Source: Corynebacterium sp.
GTDB lineage: Bacteria; Actinomycetota; Actinomycetes; Mycobacteriales; Mycobacteriaceae
Assembly (NCBI RefSeq): GCF_022712195.1
Contig: NZ_JALAGY010000084.1
Coordinates: forward strand, 1-63,844
Length of the DNA stretch: 63,844 bases
Direction: 5' to 3'
How positions within the stretch are numbered: position 1 is the first letter of the stretch; each line of letters starts with the position of its first letter. The notes beneath the pieces were generated by a model. That model was not told the origin of the DNA and ran no database searches. It was given only the letters and a program-made list of their open reading frames with translations. Position numbers and translations under genes: made by a program. Shown in pieces: positions 44,584-52,336 of the stretch.

Positions 44584-45213
44584 ATGACCCCGAACCAGAT
44601 CGCCAAGAACGACCGGATCGTCTGGGCCGACTGCGAGATGACCGGGCTCGACCCGGACCGGCACGTCCTGGTCGAGATCGCCGTCGTCGTCACCGATGCC
44701 GACCTGACCCCGCTGGATGACGGCATCGACATCGTCATCCACGCCACCGAGGACGAGCTCGCCGGGATGGACGACTTCGTCACGAAGATGCACGCCGACT
44801 CCGGTCTCACCGAGCAGATCCGTGAGAGCGCGGTGGGCGTCGCCGACGCCGAGGCCCGCGTGGTGGAGTACCTGAAGAAGTACGTGCCGGTCGCCGGCGC
44901 CGCACCGCTGGCGGGGAACTCCATCGCCAGCGACCGCAAGTTCATCTCCCGCTACATGCCGGATCTGGACGCGTTCCTTCACTACCGCATGATCGACGTC
45001 TCCTCCATCAAGGAACTCGCCCGCCGCTGGTACCCGCGGGCGTACAGCAACCAGCCGGACAAGGGGATGCAGCACCGGGCGTTGGCCGACATCCGCGAAT
45101 CCATCCGTGAGCTCGACTACTACCGTCGTGCGCTGTTCGTCCCCGCTCCCGGCCCCACCAACGGTGAGGCGAAGGAGTTCGCCCGGCAGGCGTCCGACGC
45201 CACCCCGGTCTGA
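44584..45213 (+). CDS. orn: Oligoribonuclease (DEDDh exonuclease)
   Basis: 209 aa, degrades 2-5-nt RNA. Exo [16 protein letters not shown], Exo [12 protein letters not shown], Exo [14 protein letters not shown] supply the Asp-Glu-Asp-Asp-His set. AAAGG precedes the ATG. 35 nt after cmrA and just upstream of tRNA-His, the conserved mycobacterial order. Slightly longer than the E. coli enzyme owing to a short C-terminal tail. Confidence 0.96.
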   Translation: MTPNQIAKNDRIVWADCEMTGLDPDRHVLVEIAVVVTDADLTPLDDGIDIVIHATEDELAGMDDFVTKMHADSGLTEQIRESAVGVADAEARVVEYLKKYVPVAGAAPLAGNSIASDRKFISRYMPDLDAFLHYRMIDVSSIKELARRWYPRAYSNQPDKGMQHRALADIRESIRELDYYRRALFVPAPGPTNGEAKEFARQASDATPV

Positions 45214-45308
45214 CGGTGAGCGGCCCGTTTGGCGCGGTCGACGGGCGTGGTCTAGTATGAATCCCGCTGCAGCAACGACGCCGGGCCTGGTTGCCGTTAT
45301 GCATGCAT

Positions 45309-45382
45309 GGTGGCTGTAGTTCAGCTGGTAGAGCACCAGGTTGTGATCCTGGGTGTCGCGGGTTCGAGTCCCGTCAGCCACC
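45309..45382 (+). tRNA. tRNA-His (GUG)
   Basis: Acceptor GTGGCTG/CAGCCAC with the extra G at -1 (45309) facing discriminator C, D arm GTTC...GAGC, anticodon stem CCAGG/CCTGG around TTGTGAT with anticodon GTG, T arm GCGGG-TTCGAGT-CCCGT (last pair G-T). CCA is not encoded. Confidence 0.95.
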
Positions 45383-45394
45383 CCGAAGAACGGA

Positions 45395-45430
45395 CCCGGT
45401 ACCCTGCTCCGCAACGGAGAGGGTGCCGGG
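45395..45430 (+). terminator. Terminator after tRNA-His
   Basis: CCCGGTACCCT-g-CTCCG-CAA-CGGAG-AGGGTGCCGGG forms a long stem with one bulge and one T-G pair, followed by TTC. 12 nt after the tRNA. Confidence 0.7.
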
Positions 45431-45472
45431 TTCAGTCATGTTCCCGCCGGTGACCGCGCACCTCCGGTCCCG

Positions 45473-45508
45473 GCTGGTTGAGCTGGTTGAGCTGGTTGAG
45501 CTAGTTGA
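45473..45508. repeat. 9-bp tandem repeat spanning the arr stop codon (4 copies)
   Basis: Units GCTGGTTGA at 45473, 45482, 45491 and GCTAGTTGA at 45500. The single difference in the last unit creates the TAG stop of arr; the other units read on as Leu-Asn-Gln. Confidence 0.9.
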
Positions 45509-45920
45509 GGATGTCGCCTCGCTCCTCCGGCGCCTTCGAGACCAGCCGGTCGCGCCACCCCTGCAGTGCCTCCGGGGTCAGTCTGGGCCAGTCGTGCACT
45601 TCACCGACGACGCGTACGGGTGCCGCGGTCCGGTACGACCGGGTCGGGTTGCCGGGGAATTTCCGGTCGGTCACGTTCGGGTCGTCCTCGAAGGCCCCGG
45701 TCGGCTCCACCTCGTACACGTGCGGGGAACCGCCGCCGGTGAGTTCCACGGCCAGTTCCGCCGCCAGGCCTGCGCCGTCGCGTAACGCGGTGAAGTACAC
45801 GTGGTTCATGACCACGTCGGGACGGTAGTTCGACCGGTGGCCGGCCGTCAGCAGGTCACCTGGACCGAGTTCCGCCGCGGTGCCGTGGAAGAAGGGGCCG
45901 GTGTCGAGGGGGCCGGTCAC
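45501..45920 (-). CDS. arr: Rifampin ADP-ribosyltransferase (Arr family)
   Basis: 139 aa, the normal Arr length. It transfers ADP-ribose from NAD to rifamycins. FFHGTAAELGPGDLLTAGHRSNY, MNHVYFTAL, YEVEPTGAFEDDPNVTDRKFPGNPTRSY and VRVVGEVHDW are the hallmark blocks; the His of FHGT and Asp of EDDPN belong to the NAD/catalytic site. Start GTG 45920 overlaps the upstream stop (GTGA), so it is translated with the reductase gene. Chromosomal, with no mobile-element marks. Confidence 0.93.
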   Translation of the reverse strand: MTGPLDTGPFFHGTAAELGPGDLLTAGHRSNYRPDVVMNHVYFTALRDGAGLAAELAVELTGGGSPHVYEVEPTGAFEDDPNVTDRKFPGNPTRSYRTAAPVRVVGEVHDWPRLTPEALQGWRDRLVSKAPEERGDILN

Positions 45921-47140
45921 CCGACGACCTCGAACGACATCCCCGCCGAGGTCAGCCGGTCGATGAGGTTCTCCCCCATCGCAGTGGCCGTGGTGACCTG
46001 GCCGGCGACGTCCGGGTTCTCGTCGAACGCCAGGCTCATCGCCGACTCGGCGAGCATCGTGGCGGTCTCGGTGTAGCCGGGGTCGCCCCCGCTCACCCTG
46101 GTGTGGACGGTCCTCCCCGCCCCCGAGCCCACGACGTCGACGGTGAACCAGGTTCGGTCCCGCCGCTCCTGCGAGGGCCCCTCGCCCGGGGAGATCCGAC
46201 GCGCGATCGCACGGCGCACCGGCGGGACCTGGATCGCCCCCAGCACGACCGCCGCGCCGATGATCGACGCGGGGACGGTCAGGAACCTCCGCGCCCCCGC
46301 GGTGTGGGAGTAGGTGAATTCCGGGCCGTAGTCGTCCCGGGAACGGCCCGAGCGGGCGACGATGTCTCCGTCGATCGTCGGCAACGGGATCAGCCAGTTC
46401 CCGGTGACCCGGTCGTAATGGGGCAGGGTGAATTTCTGGCGTGCCGTCCGTCCCGCCGGACGGTCCTCGACCCTGCGGCGTTCTGCGGCGGCGCGCCACA
46501 GTGACCTCGGCCGTGACATCTGGAGCAGCCCGGAGTGCAGTGTGCCGCCGGACAGGGAGGCGTTCGTCCGGACGACGCCCCTGACGGTCAACGGCACACC
46601 GTCCGGCAACCGCGTCACGGTGTACAGCACCCCGAGGTCGTGGGGGACGGAGTCGAAGCCGCAGGCGTGGACGAGGCGGGCGCCGGTGCGCCTGGCCGTG
46701 GCGTCGTTCTCCAGGAACATCCGGTCGACGAACTCGGGTTCCCCGGTCAGGTCGACGTAGTCGGTGCCTGCGCCGGCACAGGCTGCGACGAGCGCGGCAC
46801 CGTACTCCAGGTACGGCCCCACGGTGGTGACGACGACCTTCGTCGAGCGTGCGACCTCACTCAGGGAGGCCGGATCCGTGGAGTCGGCGTGCAGCAGTTC
46901 CATGTCGGCCAGGGCGGGGTCGGCCTGCGCCAGCCGTCGGCGTACGGCGGTGAGCTTCTCCCGGTTCCGCCCCGCCAGTGCCATCCTGCCCCCGTCGGGG
47001 AGGTGTTCCGCGAGGTAGTCGGCAGTGAGCCCGCCGGCGAACCCGGTGGCACCGAATAAGACGATGTCGAAGCGACGGCCCCGGTCGGCGGGGTGCTCGC
47101 GTGGTCCAGTGGGGCCAGTGGGTTCTGTCGGTTCAGTCAT
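45917..47140 (-). CDS. Saccharopine-dehydrogenase-like / trans-acting enoyl reductase family protein
   Basis: 407 aa. The N-terminal Rossmann fold IVLFGATGFAGGLTADYL and GPYLEYGAALVAACAGAGTDYVDLTGE are typical of the SACCHARPdh family that includes mycobacterial Rv2449c and Rv2953 (an enoyl reductase of glycolipid synthesis). The C-terminal region has one hydrophobic helix (FLTVPASIIGAAVVLGAIQVPPV) for membrane association. ATG 47140 chosen over GTG 47161, which lies inside a hairpin; GGAAGG precedes the ATG but is in the same hairpin arm. Coupled to arr. Confidence 0.82.
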   Translation of the reverse strand: MTEPTEPTGPTGPREHPADRGRRFDIVLFGATGFAGGLTADYLAEHLPDGGRMALAGRNREKLTAVRRRLAQADPALADMELLHADSTDPASLSEVARSTKVVVTTVGPYLEYGAALVAACAGAGTDYVDLTGEPEFVDRMFLENDATARRTGARLVHACGFDSVPHDLGVLYTVTRLPDGVPLTVRGVVRTNASLSGGTLHSGLLQMSRPRSLWRAAAERRRVEDRPAGRTARQKFTLPHYDRVTGNWLIPLPTIDGDIVARSGRSRDDYGPEFTYSHTAGARRFLTVPASIIGAAVVLGAIQVPPVRRAIARRISPGEGPSQERRDRTWFTVDVVGSGAGRTVHTRVSGGDPGYTETATMLAESAMSLAFDENPDVAGQVTTATAMGENLIDRLTSAGMSFEVVG

Positions 47141-47142
47141 TG

Positions 47143-47210
47143 CGCCTTCCGGGAGCGACACCTACACATGTTTACAGTGCTCACAAGTGTAGGTGCCGCT
47201 CCCGGAGGCG
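47143..47210. promoter_or_regulatory. Long imperfect inverted repeat with an operator-like centre
   Basis: Arms 47143-47167 and 47187-47210 pair over about 24 bp with one mismatch and one bulge. The 19-nt centre and its edges are themselves roughly symmetric (ACAC-TGT...CA.TG...ACA-GTGT). On the minus-strand transcript it sits between the OYE stop (47221) and the reductase start (47140), and its downstream arm contains the GGAAGG ribosome site. It may terminate, regulate, or both. Confidence 0.65.
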
Positions 47211-47220
47211 TCAACGTCAC

Positions 47221-48450
47221 CTACCGCCGCGGGAAGACCGCCCGCATTCCGTGGCGCTTCGCGGCGAACCACAGGGCCGCCAGGCCGTCCCCGCCGACGG
47301 CCCGGCCGTCGGTGATCCGGTCCATCTGCATCTCGTACCAGGCGATCCCCATCAGTGACTCAGTGTGCTCGTCCAGCGACTCGATGTGAGTGGTCAGACG
47401 CGGCAACCGCACCCGTTCCCGGTCACCGTGCTCGATGATGTCGTTGGCCAGCTCGGGGATGAGCACCATCGGACGGGCCATGCCGATCAGGTCGCCCAGC
47501 CCCTGCGCCAGGCCGTCCTCCACGTCCTCCGCACAGCGGAAACCGCCGGTCACCAGCACCGGGACATCGACCGCGTCGCGGATGCGACGGGAGTGGTCAC
47601 CGAAGAAGATCTCACCCCGGTCACCGGTGGCGTCGACCTCGTCGCCGAGCATCAGCGGGGTGGAGTAGGTTCCGCCGGACACCTCGATGACGTCCACGCC
47701 CAGCTCGGCGAGCTTCTTCGCGACCTCGAGGGACTCGTCCTCCCCGAAACCGCCGGGCACCCCGTCGGTGGCGTTGATCCGCACCGACACCGGGAAGTCG
47801 TCGCCGACCTTCTTGCGCACCGCGCGGTAGACCTCGACGAGCAGGCGCATGCGCCCCTCCAGGTCACCGCCGTACTCGTCGGTGCGCAGATTGTCCGCCG
47901 GGGACAGGAACTGGTTGATGAGGTAGCCGTGGCCGGCCTGGATCTGAACCCCGGTGAAGCCGGTCTCCCGCGCGATCAGCGCAGTGTAGGCGAAACGCCA
48001 CACGATCAGGTCGATGTCGGAGACGGTGAGCTCGCGCGGTTCAGCGAAGTACCGGCTGATGCGCCCGGACACCGGGACGGCGCTGGGGGCGACCGGGTAC
48101 TTGTTGACGCTGCGCGGGGACTGCTTGCCGGGGTGGTTGAGCTGCATCCACAGGTGCGTGTCGTTGACCGTGCCGGCGGTGGCCCAGGCGCGCAGCATGT
48201 CGAGGTGCCGGTCGTCGGTGGCGACCACGGAGCCCGGCTCCCCCCGGTGCTCGGAGTCCACCATCACTCCGCCGGTCACGACGAGGCCCGAGCCGCCGTC
48301 GGCCCACCGCCGGTACAGGTCCAGATGCTGGTTGGACGGCCCGCCCGCCGGGGTCGCCAGACCCTCGTGCGTCGACGCCTTCACGAGTCGGTTCTTCAGT
48401 GTGGTGCCGCACGGCAGCTCCAGGGGTGCGGCAACCGGTGTAGGGGTCAC
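47221..48450 (-). CDS. NADH:flavin oxidoreductase (old yellow enzyme family)
   Basis: 409 aa FMN TIM barrel. FMN and substrate segments are LKNRLVKASTHEG, WMQLNHPGKQSPR, GVQIQAGHGYLINQFLSPADNLRTDEYGGDLEGRM and LVTGGFRCAEDVEDGLAQGLGDLIGMARP. The AGHGYLxxQFLSP block is that of the 2,4-dienoyl/enone reductase branch, but the C-terminal Fe-S and flavodoxin domains are absent. GTG 48450 has GGAGAG upstream. Probably in one unit with the downstream reductase and arr. Confidence 0.87.
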   Translation of the reverse strand: MTPTPVAAPLELPCGTTLKNRLVKASTHEGLATPAGGPSNQHLDLYRRWADGGSGLVVTGGVMVDSEHRGEPGSVVATDDRHLDMLRAWATAGTVNDTHLWMQLNHPGKQSPRSVNKYPVAPSAVPVSGRISRYFAEPRELTVSDIDLIVWRFAYTALIARETGFTGVQIQAGHGYLINQFLSPADNLRTDEYGGDLEGRMRLLVEVYRAVRKKVGDDFPVSVRINATDGVPGGFGEDESLEVAKKLAELGVDVIEVSGGTYSTPLMLGDEVDATGDRGEIFFGDHSRRIRDAVDVPVLVTGGFRCAEDVEDGLAQGLGDLIGMARPMVLIPELANDIIEHGDRERVRLPRLTTHIESLDEHTESLMGIAWYEMQMDRITDGRAVGGDGLAALWFAAKRHGMRAVFPRR

Positions 48451-48586
48451 GGTGACTCTCCAAAATGGTGTGGTTTTCCGGTGAACAGATGTGTCGCGGA
48501 CCGCCCGACGGCCCGTTACCCGCAGACTGTACCTGCTGGTCCCCGCCTACTTATCATGCTGCAGCGCACAGACTCAAGACTCCCCC

Positions 48587-48955
48587 TTACCACACCTCAC
48601 CCACGTCGAAGTACAGGTGTGCGTGCAGCGAGCAGCCCGGGTTGAACGCCGCACCGCACCCGGGGCAGGACGCGCCGCCGTCGAGGTACTCCCGCACCGT
48701 CATCCAGTGCCCGCACACACGGCAGAGGACGGCGTGCCCCACGGTGAGGCGTTCCCGCGGCCAGGGGACGATGCGGTGGTCCTCCGCCTCGTCGTGGCAG
48801 TGCAGGCAGGGGTAGGTCCGCCCGCAGCAGTGGAACCGGATCGCCACCACGTCCCGTGGCGAGGACCAGTGCCCGCACCCGACGCCACCGACGAGACCGG
48901 TGGGATCCGCATCCACAGCCTCTTCCACAGCCTCCTCCTCCTTCCGTTCCTTCAC
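48587..48955 (-). CDS. CHY zinc-finger protein
   Basis: 122 aa if it starts at GTG 48955, or 113 aa from GTG 48928, which has AAGGAGG 8 nt upstream. The first is 7 nt after a minus-strand TATACT, so leaderless initiation is plausible. The zinc-binding array is GCGHW, FHCCGRTYPCLHCHDEAEDH, LCRVCGHWM, CPGCGAAFNPGCSLHAHLYF, the full CHY pattern for three metals. Bacterial members are uncharacterised; redox or metal sensing is a guess. Divergent, 12 bp from the next gene. Confidence 0.85.
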   Translation of the reverse strand: MKERKEEEAVEEAVDADPTGLVGGVGCGHWSSPRDVVAIRFHCCGRTYPCLHCHDEAEDHRIVPWPRERLTVGHAVLCRVCGHWMTVREYLDGGASCPGCGAAFNPGCSLHAHLYFDVGEVW

Positions 48956-48968
48956 TAGGCTAAGTATA
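48956..48968. promoter_or_regulatory. Interleaved divergent -10 elements
   Basis: Plus strand TAGGCT (48956-48961) ends 6 nt before ATG 48968. Minus strand TATACT (48968-48963) ends 7 nt before GTG 48955. The hexamers are one base apart, so the two promoters cannot be occupied at once, and each -35 region lies in the other gene's coding sequence. Confidence 0.5.
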
Positions 48969-49477
48969 TGGACGCCGTCGAGACTCTTCAGGGCATCGTG
49001 ACCGTCATCGCGTTGTTCGGCGGGATTCCCATGGGCGTCTCGGCGGTGGTCCTGGGCTACATGCACGTGACCGAACGCGACGACCGGAACGTGTTCTACG
49101 CCGGTGGCGGCTCCCTGGGAAACACGGGCGCGGCGGTCTGCGGTGCCGCGACCGGTGTGGCGCTGTGGCTGCTCTGGTTCAGCTGGGGAGACCCGGCCGG
49201 CTACGCGACCTGGGCCGTCGTCGGCGCCGTCCTCACCGCCCTGGCCGCCGTGACCGGGATCGGTGCGGTGACCCGGTGGCGGAAGACGGGGCCGTTCGTC
49301 GTGTCGCTGGGCGGGCTCTTCGGGTTCTCCTCGGCCTACGCGGTGGACGCGGGGTTCTACGACTCGACGGGGCTCTGGGGCGTGGGCTACATCATGATCG
49401 TCGTCATCGCCGGATTCATCCTGGCGGTCATCGCCACGTGCATCGTCCTGGTGAAGACCCGGCGCCACCGGAGCTAG
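48968..49477 (+). CDS. Four-helix membrane protein, paralogue A
   Basis: 169 aa with four hydrophobic helices (about 8-32, 55-75, 83-105, 135-160). WLLWFSWG follows helix 2, and RWRKTGPFVVSLGGLFGFSSAYAVDAG lies between helices 3 and 4. No known family. The next gene shares WFSWG and TGPFVVxLGGLxGFSxA, so they are paralogues and may form a heteromer. Probably leaderless (TAGGCT 6 nt upstream). Confidence 0.75.
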   Translation: MDAVETLQGIVTVIALFGGIPMGVSAVVLGYMHVTERDDRNVFYAGGGSLGNTGAAVCGAATGVALWLLWFSWGDPAGYATWAVVGAVLTALAAVTGIGAVTRWRKTGPFVVSLGGLFGFSSAYAVDAGFYDSTGLWGVGYIMIVVIAGFILAVIATCIVLVKTRRHRS

Positions 49478-49483
49478 GGCGGG

Positions 49484-49510
49484 AAGGCACAGAAGGCACA
49501 CAAGGCACAG
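49484..49510. repeat. 9-bp tandem repeat carrying AAGG, upstream of paralogue B
   Basis: AAGGCACAG, AAGGCACAC, AAGGCACAG, three units with no gap, filling most of the 38-bp space between the two paralogues. The last AAGG is about 10 nt from the ATG and can act as the ribosome site. Confidence 0.85.
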
Positions 49511-49515
49511 CAACT

Positions 49516-50043
49516 ATGGAAGCGATGGAGAACATGGGCTCTGCGGACACTGTCCTGAGGACCGGCCAGACGATGCTGCTGTGGGGCGGCCCGCTGCTGG
49601 CGTTCTGCGTTCTGCTCCTCGCCGCCGTGCACCTCGCGGAGCGCAGGCGGGCCACTCTCCCGGTGGACCCCCGTGCGAGGATCGGCAACACCGCGGCGGC
49701 CGTGGCGGAGCTGGCCGCGGGCCTCCTGGTCTGGGCCCTCTGGTTCAGCTGGGGATTCCCCGGCGGTTCCGGGACGGTCCTGTCCGTCGGCGCGACCGTC
49801 ACGTCATATTTCGCCCTGGTATGGCTGGGGGTCCGTACCCGGTGGCCGTGGACGGGCCCTTTCGTCGTGGCGCTCGGCGGTCTGACCGGTTTCTCGACCG
49901 CCTTCGGTCTCGCCGACGGGTCCTCGGACGTCACCGGGCTGTGGCTGATCGGTTACGTCTTGGTCACCGCCGGCGGCGCTGTCGTGCTGGCGCTCATCAG
50001 CGCGGGGATCGTGGTGGTCCGGTCCTCTGACTGGAGGGACTGA
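49516..50043 (+). CDS. Four-helix membrane protein, paralogue B
   Basis: 175 aa with four hydrophobic helices. LLVWALWFSWGFPGG and WPWTGPFVVALGGLTGFSTAFGLADG align with the preceding gene. ATG 49516 chosen; a second ATG (residue 4) follows. No known family or catalytic motif. Its function is probably tied to paralogue A. Confidence 0.75.
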   Translation: MEAMENMGSADTVLRTGQTMLLWGGPLLAFCVLLLAAVHLAERRRATLPVDPRARIGNTAAAVAELAAGLLVWALWFSWGFPGGSGTVLSVGATVTSYFALVWLGVRTRWPWTGPFVVALGGLTGFSTAFGLADGSSDVTGLWLIGYVLVTAGGAVVLALISAGIVVVRSSDWRD

Positions 50044-50111
50044 CCTCCACAGGTGGTCCGCTGCGGTGACGGGCGCGTTCCATGTCCGGGCCGTGTTCTA
50101 GTGTGGACCCC

Positions 50112-52241
50112 ATGCCGACCGACAATCCTTTCGACGACCCCCTCCTCGTCCGTGCGACGGAGATCCTGCGCGAACTGACCGGGCGGGAGGACGCGTCCTT
50201 TCGGGACGGCCAGTTCGACGCGGTGTCCGCGCTGGTCCGGGACCACAAACGTGTCCTCGTCGTCCAGCGCACCGGGTGGGGGAAGTCGGCCGTGTACTTC
50301 GTCGCCGCGCGGCTGATCCGCGAGGGGTACGGTGCCCAACGGGGGCCGACGCTGATCATCTCCCCTCTGCTCGCCCTGATGCGTGACCAGGTCGCGGCTG
50401 CGGCACGGGCCGGGGTCCGCGCGGCGACGATCAACTCGTCGAACGCGACGGAGTGGGATTCGGTGCTGGACAGTCTCACCGCCGGCGAGCTCGACGTCCT
50501 GCTGATCTCCCCGGAGCGGCTGACGAACCCGCGGTTCCGCACCAACGTCCTCGACGTGCTGCTCGATCCGGCGCAGGCCGGGGTGGGCATGATCGTGGTG
50601 GACGAGGCGCACTGCATCTCGGACTGGGGGCACGACTTCCGGCCTGACTACCGCAGGATCGGGACGTTGCTCGACGGCCTCCCGGCCGATCTTCCGGTGC
50701 TGGCGACGACCGCGACGGCGAACAGCCGGGTGGTCGCCGACGTCGCGGCGCAGCTCGGCGAGGACACCATGGTTGTCCGGGGTCCGCTCTCCCGCGACTC
50801 GCTCCGGCTGGGTGTGGCGCCGACGGCCGGCCCCGAGCACCGCATCGGGTGGCTCGTGCAGCATCTCGGTGACTTCCAGGGTTCGGGCATCGTCTACGCC
50901 CTGACGGTGTCCGCCGCGGAGGACACCACCCGTGCCCTGTCCGAGGCGGGCTGGAACGTGGCCGCCTACACGGGCCGTACCGACGCCGAGGACCGGGCGC
51001 GGCTCGAGCAGGCGCTGAAGGACAACGAGATCAAGGCGCTCGTCGCCACCAGTGCCCTGGGGATGGGGTTCGACAAACCTGACCTCGGTTTCGTGGTGCA
51101 TCTCGGGGCCCCGAGCTCCGCGGTGGCGTACTACCAGCAGGTGGGACGTGCCGGACGTGCCACCGACAACGCCGACGTCCTGCTGCTGCCCGGTAACGAG
51201 GACCCGAACATCTGGGAGTACTTCGCCACGGCGTCCATGCCGGACGAGCAGGAGGCGCAGGCGGTCCTCACCGCCCTGGCCGAGGCCGGTTCCGCCCTGT
51301 CGGTGCCCGCGTTGGAGCCACTGGTCGGGGTGAAACGTTCCCGGCTGGAACTGCTGCTGAAGACCCTGCAGGTCGATGGTGCGGTGGACCGGGCGCAGGG
51401 CGGGTTCACCGCCACGGGTGTGCCCTGGACGTACGACGCCGCACGCTACGCGGCCGTCGCTGAGGCGCGGCGCCGGGAAGCCGACGCCATGCTGGACTAC
51501 GAGGCGGGGAACATGTGCCGGATGCGCTTCCTCGCCGAGACCCTCGACGACCCGCATGCCCGGGACTGCGGTCGGTGCGATGTCTGCGCCGGCCAGTGGT
51601 GGGATTCCGGGGTCAGCGAGGACAGTACCTCCGGCGCGCGCCGCATCCTGTCCGGCATCGGTGTACCTGTCGAACCTCGTGGTCAGTGGCCGTCTGGCAT
51701 GGCCACGATCGGCGTGCCGTTGAAGGGGAGGATCCCACCGGAGGAGCGGGTGTCCACGGGGCGCGCCGTCGCCCGCTTCACCGACCTGGGCCCCGGGCAG
51801 GTACTGCGCGGCTTCCTGGCCGAGGGCGCGGAGGACGCGCCGGTCCCGAAGAACATCGCCGACTGGTGCATCACCGTGCTCAGGGAGTGGGACTGGGAGG
51901 AGAGGCCGACGGTGGTCGTCGGCATGCCCGGCACCACCCGGCCGTTGACCTGTGCCGACCTGGCACGCGGCCTGGCCAGGATCGGCAGGATAGCCGACGG
52001 TGGCCAGTTGTCCTACACCCGGGATCCGGGCTCCCCGGACGTGAACAGCGCCTTCAGGGTGCAGAACCTCCACGACGCCGTTCACGTGGATCCGGCCACC
52101 GCGGACGCGGTGCAGGGACAGGTGGTCCTGCTCGTGGACACTGAGATCGGTTCCCGCTGGGCGGTCACTCTCGCAGGTCGTGAACTGCGCAGGGCAGGTG
52201 CCCGCGCCGTACTCCCCTTCGCCCTGGCTCTGCGCGGCTGA
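50112..52241 (+). CDS. RecQ-like ATP-dependent DNA helicase
   Basis: 709 aa. Helicase motifs: 0 FRDGQFDAVSAL, I QRTGWGKSAVYF, II VDEAHCISDWGHDFRP, III ATTATANSRV, V ATSALGMGFDKPDL, VI QQVGRAGR. A RecQ-type zinc site follows (MCRMRFLAETL...DCGRCDVC). Instead of an HRDC domain the C-terminus (about 490-709) carries a region ending in a phosphoribosyltransferase-like VVLLVDTEIGSRWAVTLAGRELRRAGARAV stretch, as in a class of actinobacterial RecQ homologues. TAGTGT ends 7 nt before the ATG (leaderless candidate). Confidence 0.88.
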   Translation: MPTDNPFDDPLLVRATEILRELTGREDASFRDGQFDAVSALVRDHKRVLVVQRTGWGKSAVYFVAARLIREGYGAQRGPTLIISPLLALMRDQVAAAARAGVRAATINSSNATEWDSVLDSLTAGELDVLLISPERLTNPRFRTNVLDVLLDPAQAGVGMIVVDEAHCISDWGHDFRPDYRRIGTLLDGLPADLPVLATTATANSRVVADVAAQLGEDTMVVRGPLSRDSLRLGVAPTAGPEHRIGWLVQHLGDFQGSGIVYALTVSAAEDTTRALSEAGWNVAAYTGRTDAEDRARLEQALKDNEIKALVATSALGMGFDKPDLGFVVHLGAPSSAVAYYQQVGRAGRATDNADVLLLPGNEDPNIWEYFATASMPDEQEAQAVLTALAEAGSALSVPALEPLVGVKRSRLELLLKTLQVDGAVDRAQGGFTATGVPWTYDAARYAAVAEARRREADAMLDYEAGNMCRMRFLAETLDDPHARDCGRCDVCAGQWWDSGVSEDSTSGARRILSGIGVPVEPRGQWPSGMATIGVPLKGRIPPEERVSTGRAVARFTDLGPGQVLRGFLAEGAEDAPVPKNIADWCITVLREWDWEERPTVVVGMPGTTRPLTCADLARGLARIGRIADGGQLSYTRDPGSPDVNSAFRVQNLHDAVHVDPATADAVQGQVVLLVDTEIGSRWAVTLAGRELRRAGARAVLPFALALRG

Positions 52242-52336
52242 CCTGCCGGGACCGGCGTAGGCTGGTCCGCGGAAAAAACGGGGGTCCCGCCTCTGTGGAC
52301 CCCTCCCCCGAACCCCACCCGAGGAAAGGTCAGCCG

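Noticed and set aside
47168..47186. GlxR (CRP-like) site in TGTGAGCACTGTAAACA
   Set aside because: Only one half matches TGTGA; the other half lacks TCACA. The larger inverted repeat describes the site better.
48587..49513. 308-codon reading of the CHY zinc-finger frame
   Set aside because: The upstream 186 codons are antisense to the four-helix membrane protein gene; only the C-terminal part has the CHY pattern and plausible starts.
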